In this document: one piece after another, positions 1-8,948 of the stretch | Layout: each line of letters begins with the position of its first letter | Numbering within the stretch: the first letter of the stretch is position 1 | Source of the DNA: Rossellomorea arthrocnemi | Lineage (GTDB): Bacteria > Bacillota > Bacilli > Bacillales > Bacillaceae_B | Assembly: GCF_904424705.1 (NCBI RefSeq) | Contig: NZ_CAJGBF010000003.1 | Span: forward strand, 124,001 to 188,000 | DNA: 64,000 nt | Direction: 5' to 3' | Made by a program: the position numbers and the translations under genes | The notes under the pieces: model-generated | Databases searched by the model: none | Told to the model about the DNA's origin: nothing | What the model saw: only the letters and a program-made list of their open reading frames with translations

Positions 1-61
1 GGATGAAGAGGACGAGTATGACAATGAGCCTTTAAATATTGATTTTGAAAATCAAGATTAA
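1..61 (+). CDS. nusA: NusA, C-terminal end only
   Basis: Only the last 19 codons are inside the window. They encode an acidic tail (Asp/Glu-rich, ending in FENQD) before a TAA at 59-61. An acidic tail directly upstream of ylxR is what the transcription elongation/termination factor NusA shows in Bacillus. The call rests on this tail and on the conserved order nusA-ylxR-ylxQ-infB; no domain is visible. Confidence 0.75.
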   Translation, partial: DEEDEYDNEPLNIDFENQD

Positions 62-73
62 GAGGTGAGTAAG

Positions 74-343
74 ATGAGTGTCAATAAGAAGATCCCATTG
101 CGAAAATGTGTGGCAACGGGTGAAATGAAACCAAAAAAAGAAATGATACGTATTGTGAGATCGAAAGAAGGCGATGTTTCCATTGATCCGACTGGCAAGA
201 AATCAGGTCGTGGAGCTTATCTCTCAAAGGATAAAGACATCATTTTACAAGCTAAAAAGAAAAATACTTTAGCCAATCAATTACAGGCGAAAATAGATGA
301 ATCTCTATACGATGAATTGATTAGCCTTGTGGAGAAGGAGTAA
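74..343 (+). CDS. ylxR: YlxR family RNA-binding protein
   Basis: Small basic protein of 89 residues of the YlxR (DUF448) family. The family signature is visible near the N-terminus (PLRKCVATGE followed by KKEMIRIV) and at GRGAYL around residue 46. The B. subtilis homologue has been reported to bind and modulate RNase P; family members are nucleoid- or RNA-associated. The ATG at 74 is preferred because AGAGGTGA at 61-68 is spaced correctly for it; the in-frame GTG at 65 lies inside that ribosome binding site. It sits between nusA and ylxQ in the usual operon. Confidence 0.93.
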   Translation: MSVNKKIPLRKCVATGEMKPKKEMIRIVRSKEGDVSIDPTGKKSGRGAYLSKDKDIILQAKKKNTLANQLQAKIDESLYDELISLVEKE

Positions 344-353
344 CGTTTAGCGT

Positions 354-671
354 ATGAATCAGAATCGTTGGATGTCACTTTTAGGATTGGCGAATCGGGC
401 ACGTAAGATTATTTCAGGTGAAGAGCTTGTTATTAAAGAAGTTCGTAATGGACGAGCGAAACTTGTCATTCTTTCCAAAGATGCTTCTGCTAATACAAAC
501 AAGAAAATCACGGACAAATGTAAATCGTATAATGTCCCGGTGTGCTTAGTGGAAAACAGGCATGATTTAGGTCAAGCCATAGGAAAAGAGGCCAGGGTAG
601 TCGTGGCCGTCCTGGATGCAGGCTTTGCCAAGAAATTATCCGAACTGCTCGATGAATCTCAGTGGGGGTGA
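354..671 (+). CDS. ylxQ: L7Ae-family ribosomal protein YlxQ
   Basis: A 105-residue protein of the L7Ae/L30e/Gadd45 fold, which binds kink-turn RNA. The family pattern is visible: [14 protein letters not shown] near the N-terminus, [11 protein letters not shown] in the middle, and [16 protein letters not shown] near the C-terminus. The ribosome binding site (AAGGAG) overlaps the end of ylxR, so the two are translationally close. Its stop at 669-671 lies 4 nt before the infB start. Family function is RNA binding in the ribosome or in RNase P-like particles; its exact target is not shown by sequence. Confidence 0.92.
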   Translation: MNQNRWMSLLGLANRARKIISGEELVIKEVRNGRAKLVILSKDASANTNKKITDKCKSYNVPVCLVENRHDLGQAIGKEARVVVAVLDAGFAKKLSELLDESQWG

Positions 672-675
672 ACAT

Positions 676-2847
676 ATGAGCAAGATGCGTGTATATGAAT
701 ATGCAAAAAAATATAATGTTTCAAGTAAAGATGTAATCGAAAAATTAAAGCAACTGAATATTGAGGTATCAAACCATATGGCAACTATAGAAGACGACGC
801 AGTAACGAAATTAGACGCGATGTACAAAGGTGATTCAAAAGGGCAAGGGAATAAAGCTGTCCAAAAAGACTCCAAAACAACTGCATCCAAGTCAGAGGAA
901 GCTCCAAACAAGGAGAAAGTAAAAACAGCACCGAAAAGTCGTGAAGGTAAGAAACACGAACAACAGCACCAATCAAAGGAGAAGAAGGTCTTCAATAATA
1001 ACAACAACAAAAACAAAAACAACAAACAAAATAAGCAGAACAAAAATTTCAGACAGGCACCTCAGCAGCAACAGCCTGTAAAGAAAAAAGAGCTTCCTTC
1101 CAAAATTACGTTCTCAGAGTCTTTAACAGTTTCAGAACTTGCCAAAAAACTTCATAAAGAGCCTTCTGAAATCATAAAAAAATTATTCATGCTTGGTATC
1201 ATGGCAACAATCAACCAGGAGTTGGATAAAGACTCAATCGAATTGATTGCAGGTGAATACGGGGTCGAAGTGGAAGAAGAAATTAAAGTGGATGCTACCG
1301 ATCTCGAAGTGTACTTCACTGAAGATACAGAAGAACAAGTTGAAGAACGTCCTTCTGTTGTTACCATAATGGGTCACGTTGACCATGGTAAAACTACGCT
1401 TCTTGACTCAATCCGTAATACGAAGGTGACCGCAGGGGAAGCTGGAGGTATCACTCAGCATATCGGTGCTTATCAAGTTGAAGTGGATGGAAAGAAAATC
1501 ACATTCCTTGATACTCCCGGGCATGCTGCCTTTACAACAATGCGTGCACGTGGTGCCAAGGTTACGGACATTGCGATTATCGTTGTAGCTGCTGACGATG
1601 GTGTCATGCCTCAAACGGTCGAAGCAATCAATCATGCGAAAGCCGCTGAAGTACCGATCATCATTGCGGTTAATAAGATGGATAAAGAAGCTGCCAATCC
1701 AGATCGAGTGATGCAGGAGTTGACGGAATATGAATTAGTTCCTGAAGCATGGGGGGGAGACACGATCTTCGTACCATTATCCGCATTGTCTGGAGAAGGA
1801 ATCGACAATTTACTTGAAATGATCGTACTTGTAAGTGAAGTGGAAGAGCTTAAAGCCAATCCAAATCGTCTTGCACAAGGAACGGTTATTGAAGCTCAAT
1901 TGGATAAAGGCCGTGGATCTGTTGCCACTTTACTCGTTCAAAATGGAACGCTGAAAGTAGGGGATCCCATCGTAGTAGGAAATACATTCGGGCGTGTACG
2001 TGCTATGGTCAATGACCTTGGACGTCGTGTGAAAGAAGCCGGTCCTTCTGCACCTGTTGAAATCACGGGATTGAATGATGTTCCACAAGCAGGGGATCGA
2101 TTCGTCGTATTTGAAGATGAGAAGACAGCACGTTCTGTTGGTGAATCACGTGCATCCCAGGCTCTTCAAGCCCAGCGTGGAGAAAAGTCCAAAGTAAGCC
2201 TTGAAAACCTGTTCGAACAAATGAAACAGGGTGAAATGAAGGACCTTAACCTTGTGCTTAAAGCGGATGTTCAAGGATCGGTTGAAGCCCTGGCAGCTTC
2301 ATTGATGAAGATTGAAGTGGAAGGTGTAAATATCCGAATCATCCACACCGGTGTGGGCGCGATCAATGAATCGGATATTACACTGGCGTCAGCTTCTAAT
2401 GCCATTGTCATCGGCTTTAATGTACGGCCTGATGTAAATGCAAAACGTACTGCCGAAGCAGAAGGTGTGGAAATTCGATTACACCGCATTATCTATAAGG
2501 TAATGGAAGAAATCGAAGCAGCTATGCAAGGAATGCTTGATCCTGAATTCGAAGAAAAAATCATTGGTCAGGCAGAAGTCCGTCAAACATTTAAAGTGTC
2601 TAAAGTCGGTACAATTGCGGGAAGCTATGTAACAGAAGGTAAAATTTCACGTGATAGCGGAGTTCGTCTCATTCGCGACGGAATTGTTATCTTTGAGGGC
2701 GAACTGGATGCCCTTAAACGCTTTAAGGATGATGCGAAAGACGTAGCAAAAGGGTACGAGTGTGGAATTACGATCAAGAACTTCAATGATGTGAAGGAAG
2801 GCGACGTCATCGAAGCCTTCATCATGGAAGAAATCACACGTAAATGA
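676..2847 (+). CDS. infB: Translation initiation factor IF-2
   Basis: GTPase that brings initiator fMet-tRNA to the 30S subunit and promotes subunit joining. The product is 723 residues. An N-terminal IF2-N segment ([12 protein letters not shown]) is followed by a low-complexity Lys/Asn/Gln-rich linker (about residues 55-135), a second IF2-N motif, and the G domain with GHVDHGKT (about 232-239), DTPGH (about 279-283) and NKMD (about 333-336), then domains II-IV. The ATG at 676 follows GGGGGTGA; a longer reading frame back to 616 overlaps ylxQ and lacks a ribosome binding site. Its last 4 nt overlap ylxP. Confidence 0.98.
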   Translation: MSKMRVYEYAKKYNVSSKDVIEKLKQLNIEVSNHMATIEDDAVTKLDAMYKGDSKGQGNKAVQKDSKTTASKSEEAPNKEKVKTAPKSREGKKHEQQHQSKEKKVFNNNNNKNKNNKQNKQNKNFRQAPQQQQPVKKKELPSKITFSESLTVSELAKKLHKEPSEIIKKLFMLGIMATINQELDKDSIELIAGEYGVEVEEEIKVDATDLEVYFTEDTEEQVEERPSVVTIMGHVDHGKTTLLDSIRNTKVTAGEAGGITQHIGAYQVEVDGKKITFLDTPGHAAFTTMRARGAKVTDIAIIVVAADDGVMPQTVEAINHAKAAEVPIIIAVNKMDKEAANPDRVMQELTEYELVPEAWGGDTIFVPLSALSGEGIDNLLEMIVLVSEVEELKANPNRLAQGTVIEAQLDKGRGSVATLLVQNGTLKVGDPIVVGNTFGRVRAMVNDLGRRVKEAGPSAPVEITGLNDVPQAGDRFVVFEDEKTARSVGESRASQALQAQRGEKSKVSLENLFEQMKQGEMKDLNLVLKADVQGSVEALAASLMKIEVEGVNIRIIHTGVGAINESDITLASASNAIVIGFNVRPDVNAKRTAEAEGVEIRLHRIIYKVMEEIEAAMQGMLDPEFEEKIIGQAEVRQTFKVSKVGTIAGSYVTEGKISRDSGVRLIRDGIVIFEGELDALKRFKDDAKDVAKGYECGITIKNFNDVKEGDVIEAFIMEEITRK

Positions 2848-3122
2848 TCACATATGTTGAATGTGAGTGCATGATTTATGACTCTCACTCATTAAAAGAA
2901 AAGCGGGCTGTCCTGCAGAGGATCCTGTCACGACTTAAACAAAAATTTAATGTATCTGTTGCTGAAATCGGACATCAGGATGTATGGCAACGCACAATGA
3001 TTGCCATCGTCGTCGTCGCTTCCTCCAAAGGAGCGAGTGAAAGAGAGATCGAACATGCATTGAAGTTCATAGATTCTTTTCCTGAGTGGGAACGACTTGA
3101 AACCCAAATCGAGTCATTATAA
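2844..3122 (+). CDS. ylxP: DUF503 family protein YlxP
   Basis: A 92-residue DUF503 protein. Family features seen are [27 protein letters not shown] and an EW motif near the end. It starts at an ATG sharing 4 nt with the infB stop, so it is translationally coupled. Members occur next to infB and rbfA in many Firmicutes and are thought to take part in ribosome assembly, but the molecular role is not established. Confidence 0.9.
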   Translation: MITYVECECMIYDSHSLKEKRAVLQRILSRLKQKFNVSVAEIGHQDVWQRTMIAIVVVASSKGASEREIEHALKFIDSFPEWERLETQIESL

Positions 3123-3175
3123 TGAACGGCTTATATCAACGTATAACCATTAACGAAATATAAGAGGTGATATTG

Positions 3176-3544
3176 ATGAGCCATCGTGCGAATCGTGTTA
3201 GCGAGCAAATGAAGAAAGAGCTCAGCGATATTATCGGACGAAAAATAAAGGATCCACGCATTGGCTTTGTAACGGTTACAGATGTACAAGTATCCGGTGA
3301 CTTACAACAGGCAAAAGTGTATATTACCGTTCTGGGTGGAGAAGACCAAAGAGAAAACACTCTTAAAGGTCTCGCGAAGGCAAAAGGATTCATCCGTTCT
3401 GAAGTAGGGCAGAGAATTCGTCTTCGTAAAACACCTGAAATTATTTTTGAGTTTGATGAATCGATTGATTATGGTAACCATATTGAATCTTTGCTAAGAA
3501 AAGTTCAAGATGAACCAGAAGAGTCTAAAGATACAGAAGAGTAA
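3176..3544 (+). CDS. rbfA: Ribosome-binding factor A
   Basis: Late-stage 30S assembly factor with a KH-like fold that helps mature the 5' end of 16S rRNA. The 122-residue product starts [14 protein letters not shown] and contains the typical [26 protein letters not shown] and [18 protein letters not shown] segments. The ATG at 3176 is chosen because AGAGGTGA at 3163-3170 is placed for it; GTG 3167 lies within that site. A hairpin with a T-rich tail follows immediately. Confidence 0.96.
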   Translation: MSHRANRVSEQMKKELSDIIGRKIKDPRIGFVTVTDVQVSGDLQQAKVYITVLGGEDQRENTLKGLAKAKGFIRSEVGQRIRLRKTPEIIFEFDESIDYGNHIESLLRKVQDEPEESKDTEE

Positions 3545-3548
3545 CATG

Positions 3549-3600
3549 AAAGGGCTGATCCGGACGGAAGTACAATTCCTTAGGATCAGCTCTTTGTGTT
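3549..3600 (+). terminator. Hairpin terminator between rbfA and truB
   Basis: Arms AGGGCTGATCC (3551-3561) and GGATCAGCTCT (3583-3593) pair with one G-T wobble and are followed by a T-rich stretch (TTTGTGTTTT). It has the form of an intrinsic terminator inside the operon, with no obvious new promoter before truB, so it may act as a partial terminator that lowers expression of truB and ribC. Confidence 0.6.
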
Positions 3601-3644
3601 TTCTATGTTTAACATCCAACAATGCATACCTGGAGGTAATGAAA

Positions 3645-4553
3645 ATGAATGGAATCCTGCCCTTGTGGAAGCCACGGGGAATGACGTCCCATGATTGCAT
3701 CTTTAAGTTGAGAAAACTCCTCAGAACGAAAAAGGTTGGCCATACCGGCACGCTGGACCCGGAAGTCTCAGGTGTCCTGCCCGTGTGTATTGGAAGAGCA
3801 ACCAAAATAGCGGAATATATTACCGCATCCGGAAAGACTTATGAAGGAGAGGTTACCTTTGGATTTTCCACTACAACAGAAGACGCTTGGGGGGAGAAGG
3901 TTGAAGAAAAAAAAGTGGACCGGGTAATAACGAGAGTGGAGGTTGAGGAGGTCCTTCAACGTTTGACAGGAGACATCACCCAGACACCACCAATGTTTTC
4001 AGCTGTAAAAGTGAATGGAAAGCGATTATATGAATATGCAAGGCAGGGCATAGAAATTGAAAGACCATCAAGAACAGTTCATATCCAAAGGCTGCAATTA
4101 CTTGAAAATTGGCATGAGTTAGACGGTGATTATCCTTCTTTTTCCTTTGAAGTGGTTTGTGGGAAAGGGACTTATGTTAGAACACTTGCTGTTGAAATCG
4201 GGAAAAGTCTGGGGTATCCTGCTCATATGTCCGCTCTTACACGGACGCAGTCAGCCAGTTTCAGAAAAGAAGATTGTTTCACTTTCGAACAAATTCAAGA
4301 ATTCGTCTCGAATGAACGTCCACAAGACCTTCTTCTTCCACTGGAAATGGGGCTTTCTCATTTGCCGAAAATGACAATTAGTGATACATTAGCAGAGAAA
4401 GTGAAGAACGGAGCACGCTTAGAAGAGCCTGAGGATTGGCAGGATGGCCCCGAGGTAGTGATGGAACACCGAGGTAAGGTCATTGCCATCTATCAGCCGC
4501 ATCCGGACAAGCCTGGGATTATCAAGCCTGTCAAAGTGCTTTTCAACGACTAG
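3645..4553 (+). CDS. truB: tRNA pseudouridine(55) synthase TruB
   Basis: Isomerises U55 in the T-loop of tRNAs to pseudouridine. The 302-residue product has the TruB catalytic block HTGTLDPEVSGVLPVCIGRATK; the Asp of TLDP (about residue 40) is the catalytic residue of the family. Downstream TPPMFSAVKVNGKRLYEYAR and CGKGTYVRTLA are also family motifs, and a PUA-like C-terminus follows. The ATG at 3645 lies 8 nt after GGAGG; the ATG at 3639 is too close. The frame is open back to 3510 but that part overlaps the terminator hairpin. Confidence 0.96.
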   Translation: MNGILPLWKPRGMTSHDCIFKLRKLLRTKKVGHTGTLDPEVSGVLPVCIGRATKIAEYITASGKTYEGEVTFGFSTTTEDAWGEKVEEKKVDRVITRVEVEEVLQRLTGDITQTPPMFSAVKVNGKRLYEYARQGIEIERPSRTVHIQRLQLLENWHELDGDYPSFSFEVVCGKGTYVRTLAVEIGKSLGYPAHMSALTRTQSASFRKEDCFTFEQIQEFVSNERPQDLLLPLEMGLSHLPKMTISDTLAEKVKNGARLEEPEDWQDGPEVVMEHRGKVIAIYQPHPDKPGIIKPVKVLFND

Positions 4554-4571
4554 TGAAAAAGGTGAAATACT

Positions 4572-5522
4572 GTGAAAGTAATAACTGTACATCATCCCCA
4601 TTCAATTAGTAAAAATGAGTTTCCACCCCTGGTACTAGCTCTCGGATATTTCGATGGAGTACATAAAGGACATCAAAGGGTGATCAGGTCAGCAGTAGAA
4701 AAAGCGGAAGAAATGGACATCAGCAGCGCAGTTATGACATTTGATCCTCACCCTTCCGTGGTTTTAGGTCATAAACATAAGCATATCCATTATATAACTC
4801 CTTTGGAAGATAAAATAGAAATCATAAAAGAACTCGGTGTGGATTATTTATTTATTGTCCGCTTCACATCAGAATTTGCAAGTTTGATCCCACAGGACTT
4901 CGTTGATCAATATATTATTGGGCTCAACGTAAGCCATGTAGTTGCAGGCTATGACTATTCCTACGGAAGATTAGGGAAGGGGACGATGGAGACCTTGCCA
5001 TTCCATTCCAGGGGGATGTTTACTTCCACAACCATTCCCAAGCTGACAGACGATGATCTGGATTTGAAAGTGAGTTCTACATTTATAAGGGAAAGTCTTA
5101 AAGAAGGCGATGTAAATAGGGTGCACAACCTTCTTGGCAGACCTTATAAAATGAAAGGGACGGTCATTCACGGAGATAAAAGAGGGAGAAAAATCGGCTT
5201 CCCCACAGCTAATATTGAACTATCTGACGATTATCTGACACCCAGGGTAGGCGTCTATGCGGTGAGGATGAAAATTCATGATAAATGGTTCAATGGTGTA
5301 TGTAATATCGGGTATAAGCCGACCTTTAAGAATCCAGACGACTATTCCCTTTCAATTGAAGTTCACCTTTTTGATTTTCAAACTTCCATATATGGAGAAG
5401 AAGTGTTCATTGAATGGTATGATAGAATCAGGGACGAGCAAAAGTTTGCCGGAATTGAGGAACTAATCTCTCAGATTCAGAAAGATAAGGACCATGCGAT
5501 TCACTACTTTACGAAAATTTAA
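4572..5522 (+). CDS. ribC: Bifunctional riboflavin kinase/FAD synthetase
   Basis: Phosphorylates riboflavin to FMN and adenylylates FMN to FAD. The 316-residue length equals that of B. subtilis RibC. The N-terminal nucleotidyltransferase domain shows GYFDGVHKGH (about residues 26-35) and the C-terminal kinase domain shows GDKRGRKIGFPTANI (about 199-213). It starts at GTG 4572 after AAAGGTGA. It is the last gene of the nusA-infB transcription unit before the rpsO promoter. Confidence 0.96.
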   Translation: MKVITVHHPHSISKNEFPPLVLALGYFDGVHKGHQRVIRSAVEKAEEMDISSAVMTFDPHPSVVLGHKHKHIHYITPLEDKIEIIKELGVDYLFIVRFTSEFASLIPQDFVDQYIIGLNVSHVVAGYDYSYGRLGKGTMETLPFHSRGMFTSTTIPKLTDDDLDLKVSSTFIRESLKEGDVNRVHNLLGRPYKMKGTVIHGDKRGRKIGFPTANIELSDDYLTPRVGVYAVRMKIHDKWFNGVCNIGYKPTFKNPDDYSLSIEVHLFDFQTSIYGEEVFIEWYDRIRDEQKFAGIEELISQIQKDKDHAIHYFTKI

Positions 5523-5531
5523 GGATTACAC

Positions 5532-5560
5532 TTGATTTTTACTTGAAAGAGTAGTATTCT
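5532..5560 (+). promoter_or_regulatory. Sigma-A promoter of rpsO
   Basis: TTGATT at 5532-5537 and TATTCT at 5555-5560 are separated by 17 bp. This fits a housekeeping promoter starting just downstream of ribC and giving a leader of about 90 nt before rpsO. Confidence 0.6.
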
Positions 5561-5567
5561 AAATAGC

Positions 5568-5657
5568 GTATGAAATGAACCTTTGCTTGGCATCTCGATT
5601 CACCAACGGCTGCTCAGTAACAGGGGATTTGAAAGAAATTATTAGGAGGTGAAAAGG
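5568..5657 (+). promoter_or_regulatory. rpsO 5' leader, possible S15 autoregulatory RNA
   Basis: Between the promoter and the rpsO ribosome binding site (AGGAGGTGA, 5644-5652) lies a GC-richer segment (about 5580-5630) with short complementary blocks such as TTGG/CCAA and CTG/CAG. Ribosomal protein S15 represses its own mRNA through leader structures in Bacillaceae. I did not derive a full fold, so this is by position and family knowledge. Confidence 0.35.
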
Positions 5658-5927
5658 ATGGCTATCACTAAAGAGCGTAAAAACGAACTTATCAGTGAAT
5701 ACAAAGTACATGAGAACGATACTGGATCTCCAGAAGTTCAAATTGCTGTCCTAACTGAAGAAATTAACAACCTGAACGATCACTTACGCGTTCACAAGAA
5801 AGATCACCACTCTCGTCGCGGTCTTCTTAAAATGGTAGGTCACCGTCGTAATCTATTATCTTACTTACGTAAGAAAGATGTACAACGCTACCGTGAGTTA
5901 ATTAACAAATTAGGTTTACGTCGATAA
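5658..5927 (+). CDS. rpsO: 30S ribosomal protein S15
   Basis: Primary 16S rRNA-binding protein of the 30S platform. The 89-residue product has the canonical S15 sequence: [13 protein letters not shown], then [16 protein letters not shown], and a C-terminal [17 protein letters not shown] 5658 is placed correctly after AGGAGGTGA; the in-frame GTG at 5649 is within that site. It is transcribed from its own promoter and closed by a strong terminator. Confidence 0.98.
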   Translation: MAITKERKNELISEYKVHENDTGSPEVQIAVLTEEINNLNDHLRVHKKDHHSRRGLLKMVGHRRNLLSYLRKKDVQRYRELINKLGLRR

Positions 5928-5937
5928 ACAGACAAGG

Positions 5938-5965
5938 AAGCGGGATTATGTCCCGCTTTTTCTTT
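5938..5965 (+). terminator. rpsO intrinsic terminator
   Basis: Stem AAGCGGGA/TCCCGCTT with loop TTATG, followed by TTTTTCTTT. Confidence 0.85.
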
Positions 5966-6271
5966 AGCTTTCATAAGTGGAAATCTTTGTATGATCCTCC
6001 ACATCTTTTTATACATTTTCATCATTTAACGTATTCATTTTTCTCGTTTTTGTCTAAAATACATAATATGTATACTGAGTGGGTGGCACACCATCGTTAA
6101 TGGGTCAAGCATCCGCAGTGATACAACATCCTGTATTTACATAGTCAGCAGGGATTCAAATCAAACGAATATAACAGCGCATATGTGCATGATATAGATT
6201 ATTTTTTATGTTTATCAGGGTTGGGTACAGGCCGAACCTTTTAGTGATATATAAAGAGAGGGGTACACTTT
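5966..6271 (+). promoter_or_regulatory. pnpA upstream region and long leader
   Basis: A 306-nt gap before pnpA. A possible promoter is TTGTCT near 6054 with TATACT near 6075, but the spacing (15) is short. If correct it gives a leader of about 190 nt. A weak hairpin (AGGGTT/AACCTT around 6219-6241) precedes the ribosome binding site GAGAGGGG. No known riboswitch was recognised. Confidence 0.3.
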
Positions 6272-8395
6272 ATGGAACAAACTAAACAAACCTTTTCCAT
6301 CGAATGGGCCGGAAGAGAATTGACGGTCGAAGTTGGCCAATTTGCCAAACAAGCGAATGGAGCGGTAATGGTACGTTATGGAGATACTGCGGTACTTAGC
6401 AGTGCAACAGCTTCGAAAGAGCCAAAACCTTTGGATTTCTTCCCATTAACCGTTAACTATGAAGAGAGATTATATGCAGTGGGTAAAATCCCTGGAGGAT
6501 TCATTAAACGTGAGGGGCGCCCGAGTGAGAAAGCCATCCTTGCGAGCCGCTTAATAGATCGTCCCATCCGTCCATTGTTCGCAGATGGATTCCGTAATGA
6601 AGTACAAGTAATCAGCATTGTGATGAGTGTAGATCAAAATTGTTCATCCGAAATGGCTGCTATGTTTGGTTCTTCATTAGCGCTATCTGTTTCGGATATT
6701 CCGTTCGAAGGTCCGATTGCAGGAGTCATTGTTGGTCTAGTTGATGGGGAATTCATCATCAACCCTTCTGTCGAGCAATTGGAGAAGAGTGAGATTCATT
6801 TATCTGTAGCTGGTACGAAAGATGCCATTAATATGGTAGAAGCGGGAGCAGATGAGGTTCCGGAAGAGACAATGCTTGAAGCGATCATGTTCGGTCATGA
6901 AGAAATTAAGCGTCTGGTAGCTTTCCAGGAAGAAATCGTCGCTAAAGTCGGTAAAGAAAAATCTGCTATTCAACTTGTTGAATTGGATCAAGACGTTGAA
7001 GCAGAGGTTCGTTCCATATGTGAAAGTGAATTAATTCCTGCCATTCAAGTTCAGGAAAAACATGCACGTGAAGAAGCAATTGGAACTGTTAAAGATAAAG
7101 TGATGGCCGTTTATGAAGAAGAGAAGGAAGCCGATGAAGCTACCTTGAAACAAGTGAAAAAAGTATTGGATATGCTTGTGAAAAATGAAGTTCGCCGACT
7201 GATCACAGAAGATAAAGTACGCCCTGATGGCCGTAAAGTTGACGAAATCCGTCCACTGTCTTCAGAGGTCGGTTTATTGCCAAGAACTCATGGCTCTGGA
7301 CTGTTCACACGTGGACAAACCCAGGCGCTGAGTATTTGTACACTGGGTGCTTTAGGAGATGTTCAGGTGCTTGATGGCCTGGGAATCGAAGAATCAAAAC
7401 GATTCATGCACCACTATAATTTCCCTCAGTTCAGTGTTGGGTCCACAGGACCGATCAGAGGACCGGGTCGTCGTGAAATTGGACACGGGGCATTGGGTGA
7501 GAAGGCTCTGGATCCAATTATTCCAAACGAAAAAGATTTCCCTTATACAATCCGACTTGTATCGGAAGTACTCGAATCAAACGGTTCAACTTCTCAAGCA
7601 AGTATTTGTGCAAGTACCCTTGCAATGATGGATGCCGGTGTCCCGATTAAAGCGCCTGTAGCCGGGATTGCAATGGGTCTGATCAAGTCAGGTGAAAACT
7701 ATTCCATCCTGACAGATATTCAAGGGATGGAAGATCACCTTGGTGACATGGACTTTAAAGTAGCCGGAACTTCTAAAGGTGTAACCGCTCTTCAAATGGA
7801 TATCAAAATTGATGGATTATCCCGTGAAATTCTTGAAGAAGCACTTCAACAAGCTAAAAAGGGAAGAATGCAGATTCTTGATAGCATGTTAGCAACAATC
7901 GGTGAAGCTAGAACGAGCCTGTCCCAATACGCTCCAAAAATCCTGACCATGCATATTAATCCTGATAAAATCCGCGATGTCATTGGACCAAGTGGTAAGC
8001 AGATCAATAAGATTATTGACGAAACAGGCGTTAAGATTGATATTGAGCAGGACGGAACGATCTTCATCTCATCTACTGATGAAGAGATGAATAAAGTAGC
8101 TAAGAAAACGATTGAAGATATCGTAAGAGAAGTTGAAGCTGGGCAAATGTATCTTGGAAAAGTGAAACGAATTGAGAAATTCGGTGCATTTGTAGAAATC
8201 TTCAGCGGTAAAGATGGACTTGTCCATATTTCAGAACTTGCAGAAGAACGTATCCGCAAGGTGGAAGATGTAGTGGCGATCGGTGACGAGATCCTTGTGA
8301 AGGTTCTGGACATCGATAATCAAGGAAGAGTCAACTTGTCACGAAAAGCAGTTCTTAAGGAACAGCGCGAAAAGGAAGAACAAAACCAGGGTTAA
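6272..8395 (+). CDS. pnpA: Polynucleotide phosphorylase
   Basis: 3'-to-5' phosphorolytic exoribonuclease, the main mRNA-degrading exonuclease in Bacillus. The 707-residue product has two RNase PH cores, with [22 protein letters not shown] in the first and [25 protein letters not shown] and [18 protein letters not shown] in the second. A KH domain with [15 protein letters not shown] (about residue 563) and an S1 domain ([17 protein letters not shown], about 623) follow. It lies in its usual place after rpsO. Confidence 0.98.
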   Translation: MEQTKQTFSIEWAGRELTVEVGQFAKQANGAVMVRYGDTAVLSSATASKEPKPLDFFPLTVNYEERLYAVGKIPGGFIKREGRPSEKAILASRLIDRPIRPLFADGFRNEVQVISIVMSVDQNCSSEMAAMFGSSLALSVSDIPFEGPIAGVIVGLVDGEFIINPSVEQLEKSEIHLSVAGTKDAINMVEAGADEVPEETMLEAIMFGHEEIKRLVAFQEEIVAKVGKEKSAIQLVELDQDVEAEVRSICESELIPAIQVQEKHAREEAIGTVKDKVMAVYEEEKEADEATLKQVKKVLDMLVKNEVRRLITEDKVRPDGRKVDEIRPLSSEVGLLPRTHGSGLFTRGQTQALSICTLGALGDVQVLDGLGIEESKRFMHHYNFPQFSVGSTGPIRGPGRREIGHGALGEKALDPIIPNEKDFPYTIRLVSEVLESNGSTSQASICASTLAMMDAGVPIKAPVAGIAMGLIKSGENYSILTDIQGMEDHLGDMDFKVAGTSKGVTALQMDIKIDGLSREILEEALQQAKKGRMQILDSMLATIGEARTSLSQYAPKILTMHINPDKIRDVIGPSGKQINKIIDETGVKIDIEQDGTIFISSTDEEMNKVAKKTIEDIVREVEAGQMYLGKVKRIEKFGAFVEIFSGKDGLVHISELAEERIRKVEDVVAIGDEILVKVLDIDNQGRVNLSRKAVLKEQREKEEQNQG

Positions 8396-8411
8396 TCTTT
8401 TAAGATTGGCA

Positions 8412-8458
8412 GGCTGTCCTGTAGGGAGTATACTCTCCTCCGGGACGGTTTTTTTTAT
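8412..8458 (+). terminator. pnpA intrinsic terminator
   Basis: An imperfect hairpin with arms 8413-8427 and 8432-8448 (CTGTCC at the base pairing with GGGACGG) is followed by eight T residues. Confidence 0.7.
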
Positions 8459-8479
8459 CTGTGCCGCCGTTAACTTTAC

Positions 8480-8897
8480 CATATGCTCGTCGCCTCTGGT
8501 CAAAGCCCCTCCGCTTTTGTGTCATCCAGCTGCGGGGCTTAGAGGCTCGAGGTCATATGTCAAAGAGATCAAAAAGGCAAAAGAAGCCTTTCCGATCTCT
8601 TCGTCATATGCTTGTCGCCTCTGGTCAAAGCCCCTTCGCTTTTGTGTCATCCAGCTGTGGGGCTTAGAGGCTCGAGGTCATATGTCAAAGAGATCAAAAA
8701 GGCAAAAGACGCCTTTCCGATCTCTTCGTCATATGCTTGTCGCCTCTGGTCAAAGCCCCTTCGCTTTTGTGTCATCCAGCTGCGGGGCTTAGAGGCTCGA
8801 GGTCATATGTCAAAGAGATCAAAAAGGCAAAAGAAGCCTTTCCGATCTCTTCGTCATATGCTTGTCGCCTCTGATCAAAGCCCCTCCGCTTTTGTTC
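8480..8897 (+). repeat. Tandem array of a 125-bp hairpin-forming repeat
   Basis: Units begin with CATATGCTYGTCGCCTCTG at 8480, 8605, 8730 and 8855, an exact 125-bp period. Three units are complete and the fourth breaks off near 8897. Each unit has two inverted repeats. One pairs GCCTCT...AAGCCCC with GGGGCTT-AGAGGC. The other runs from one CATATG to the next (for example 8554-8610) and pairs CATATG, AGAGATC and AAAGGC with GCCTTT, GATCTCT and CATATG. Units differ at only a few positions. 125 is not a multiple of 3 and all plus-strand frames are open, so the ORFs here are not genes. Dispersed palindromic intergenic repeats of this sort are common in Bacillaceae. Confidence 0.92.
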
Positions 8898-8948
8898 TAC
8901 TAAGTCCTCTTCCCTCATATGTTTTTAGGAGAAGGAAGGTGGACAGGT

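Noticed and set aside
636..1043. Minus-strand ORF of 135 codons opposite infB
   Set aside because: It is the antisense shadow of the low-complexity Lys/Asn/Gln region of IF-2, giving a Leu/Phe/Cys-rich product.
8480..8897. CRISPR array
   Set aside because: The units are contiguous 125-bp repeats without short repeats and unique spacers, and no cas genes are present.
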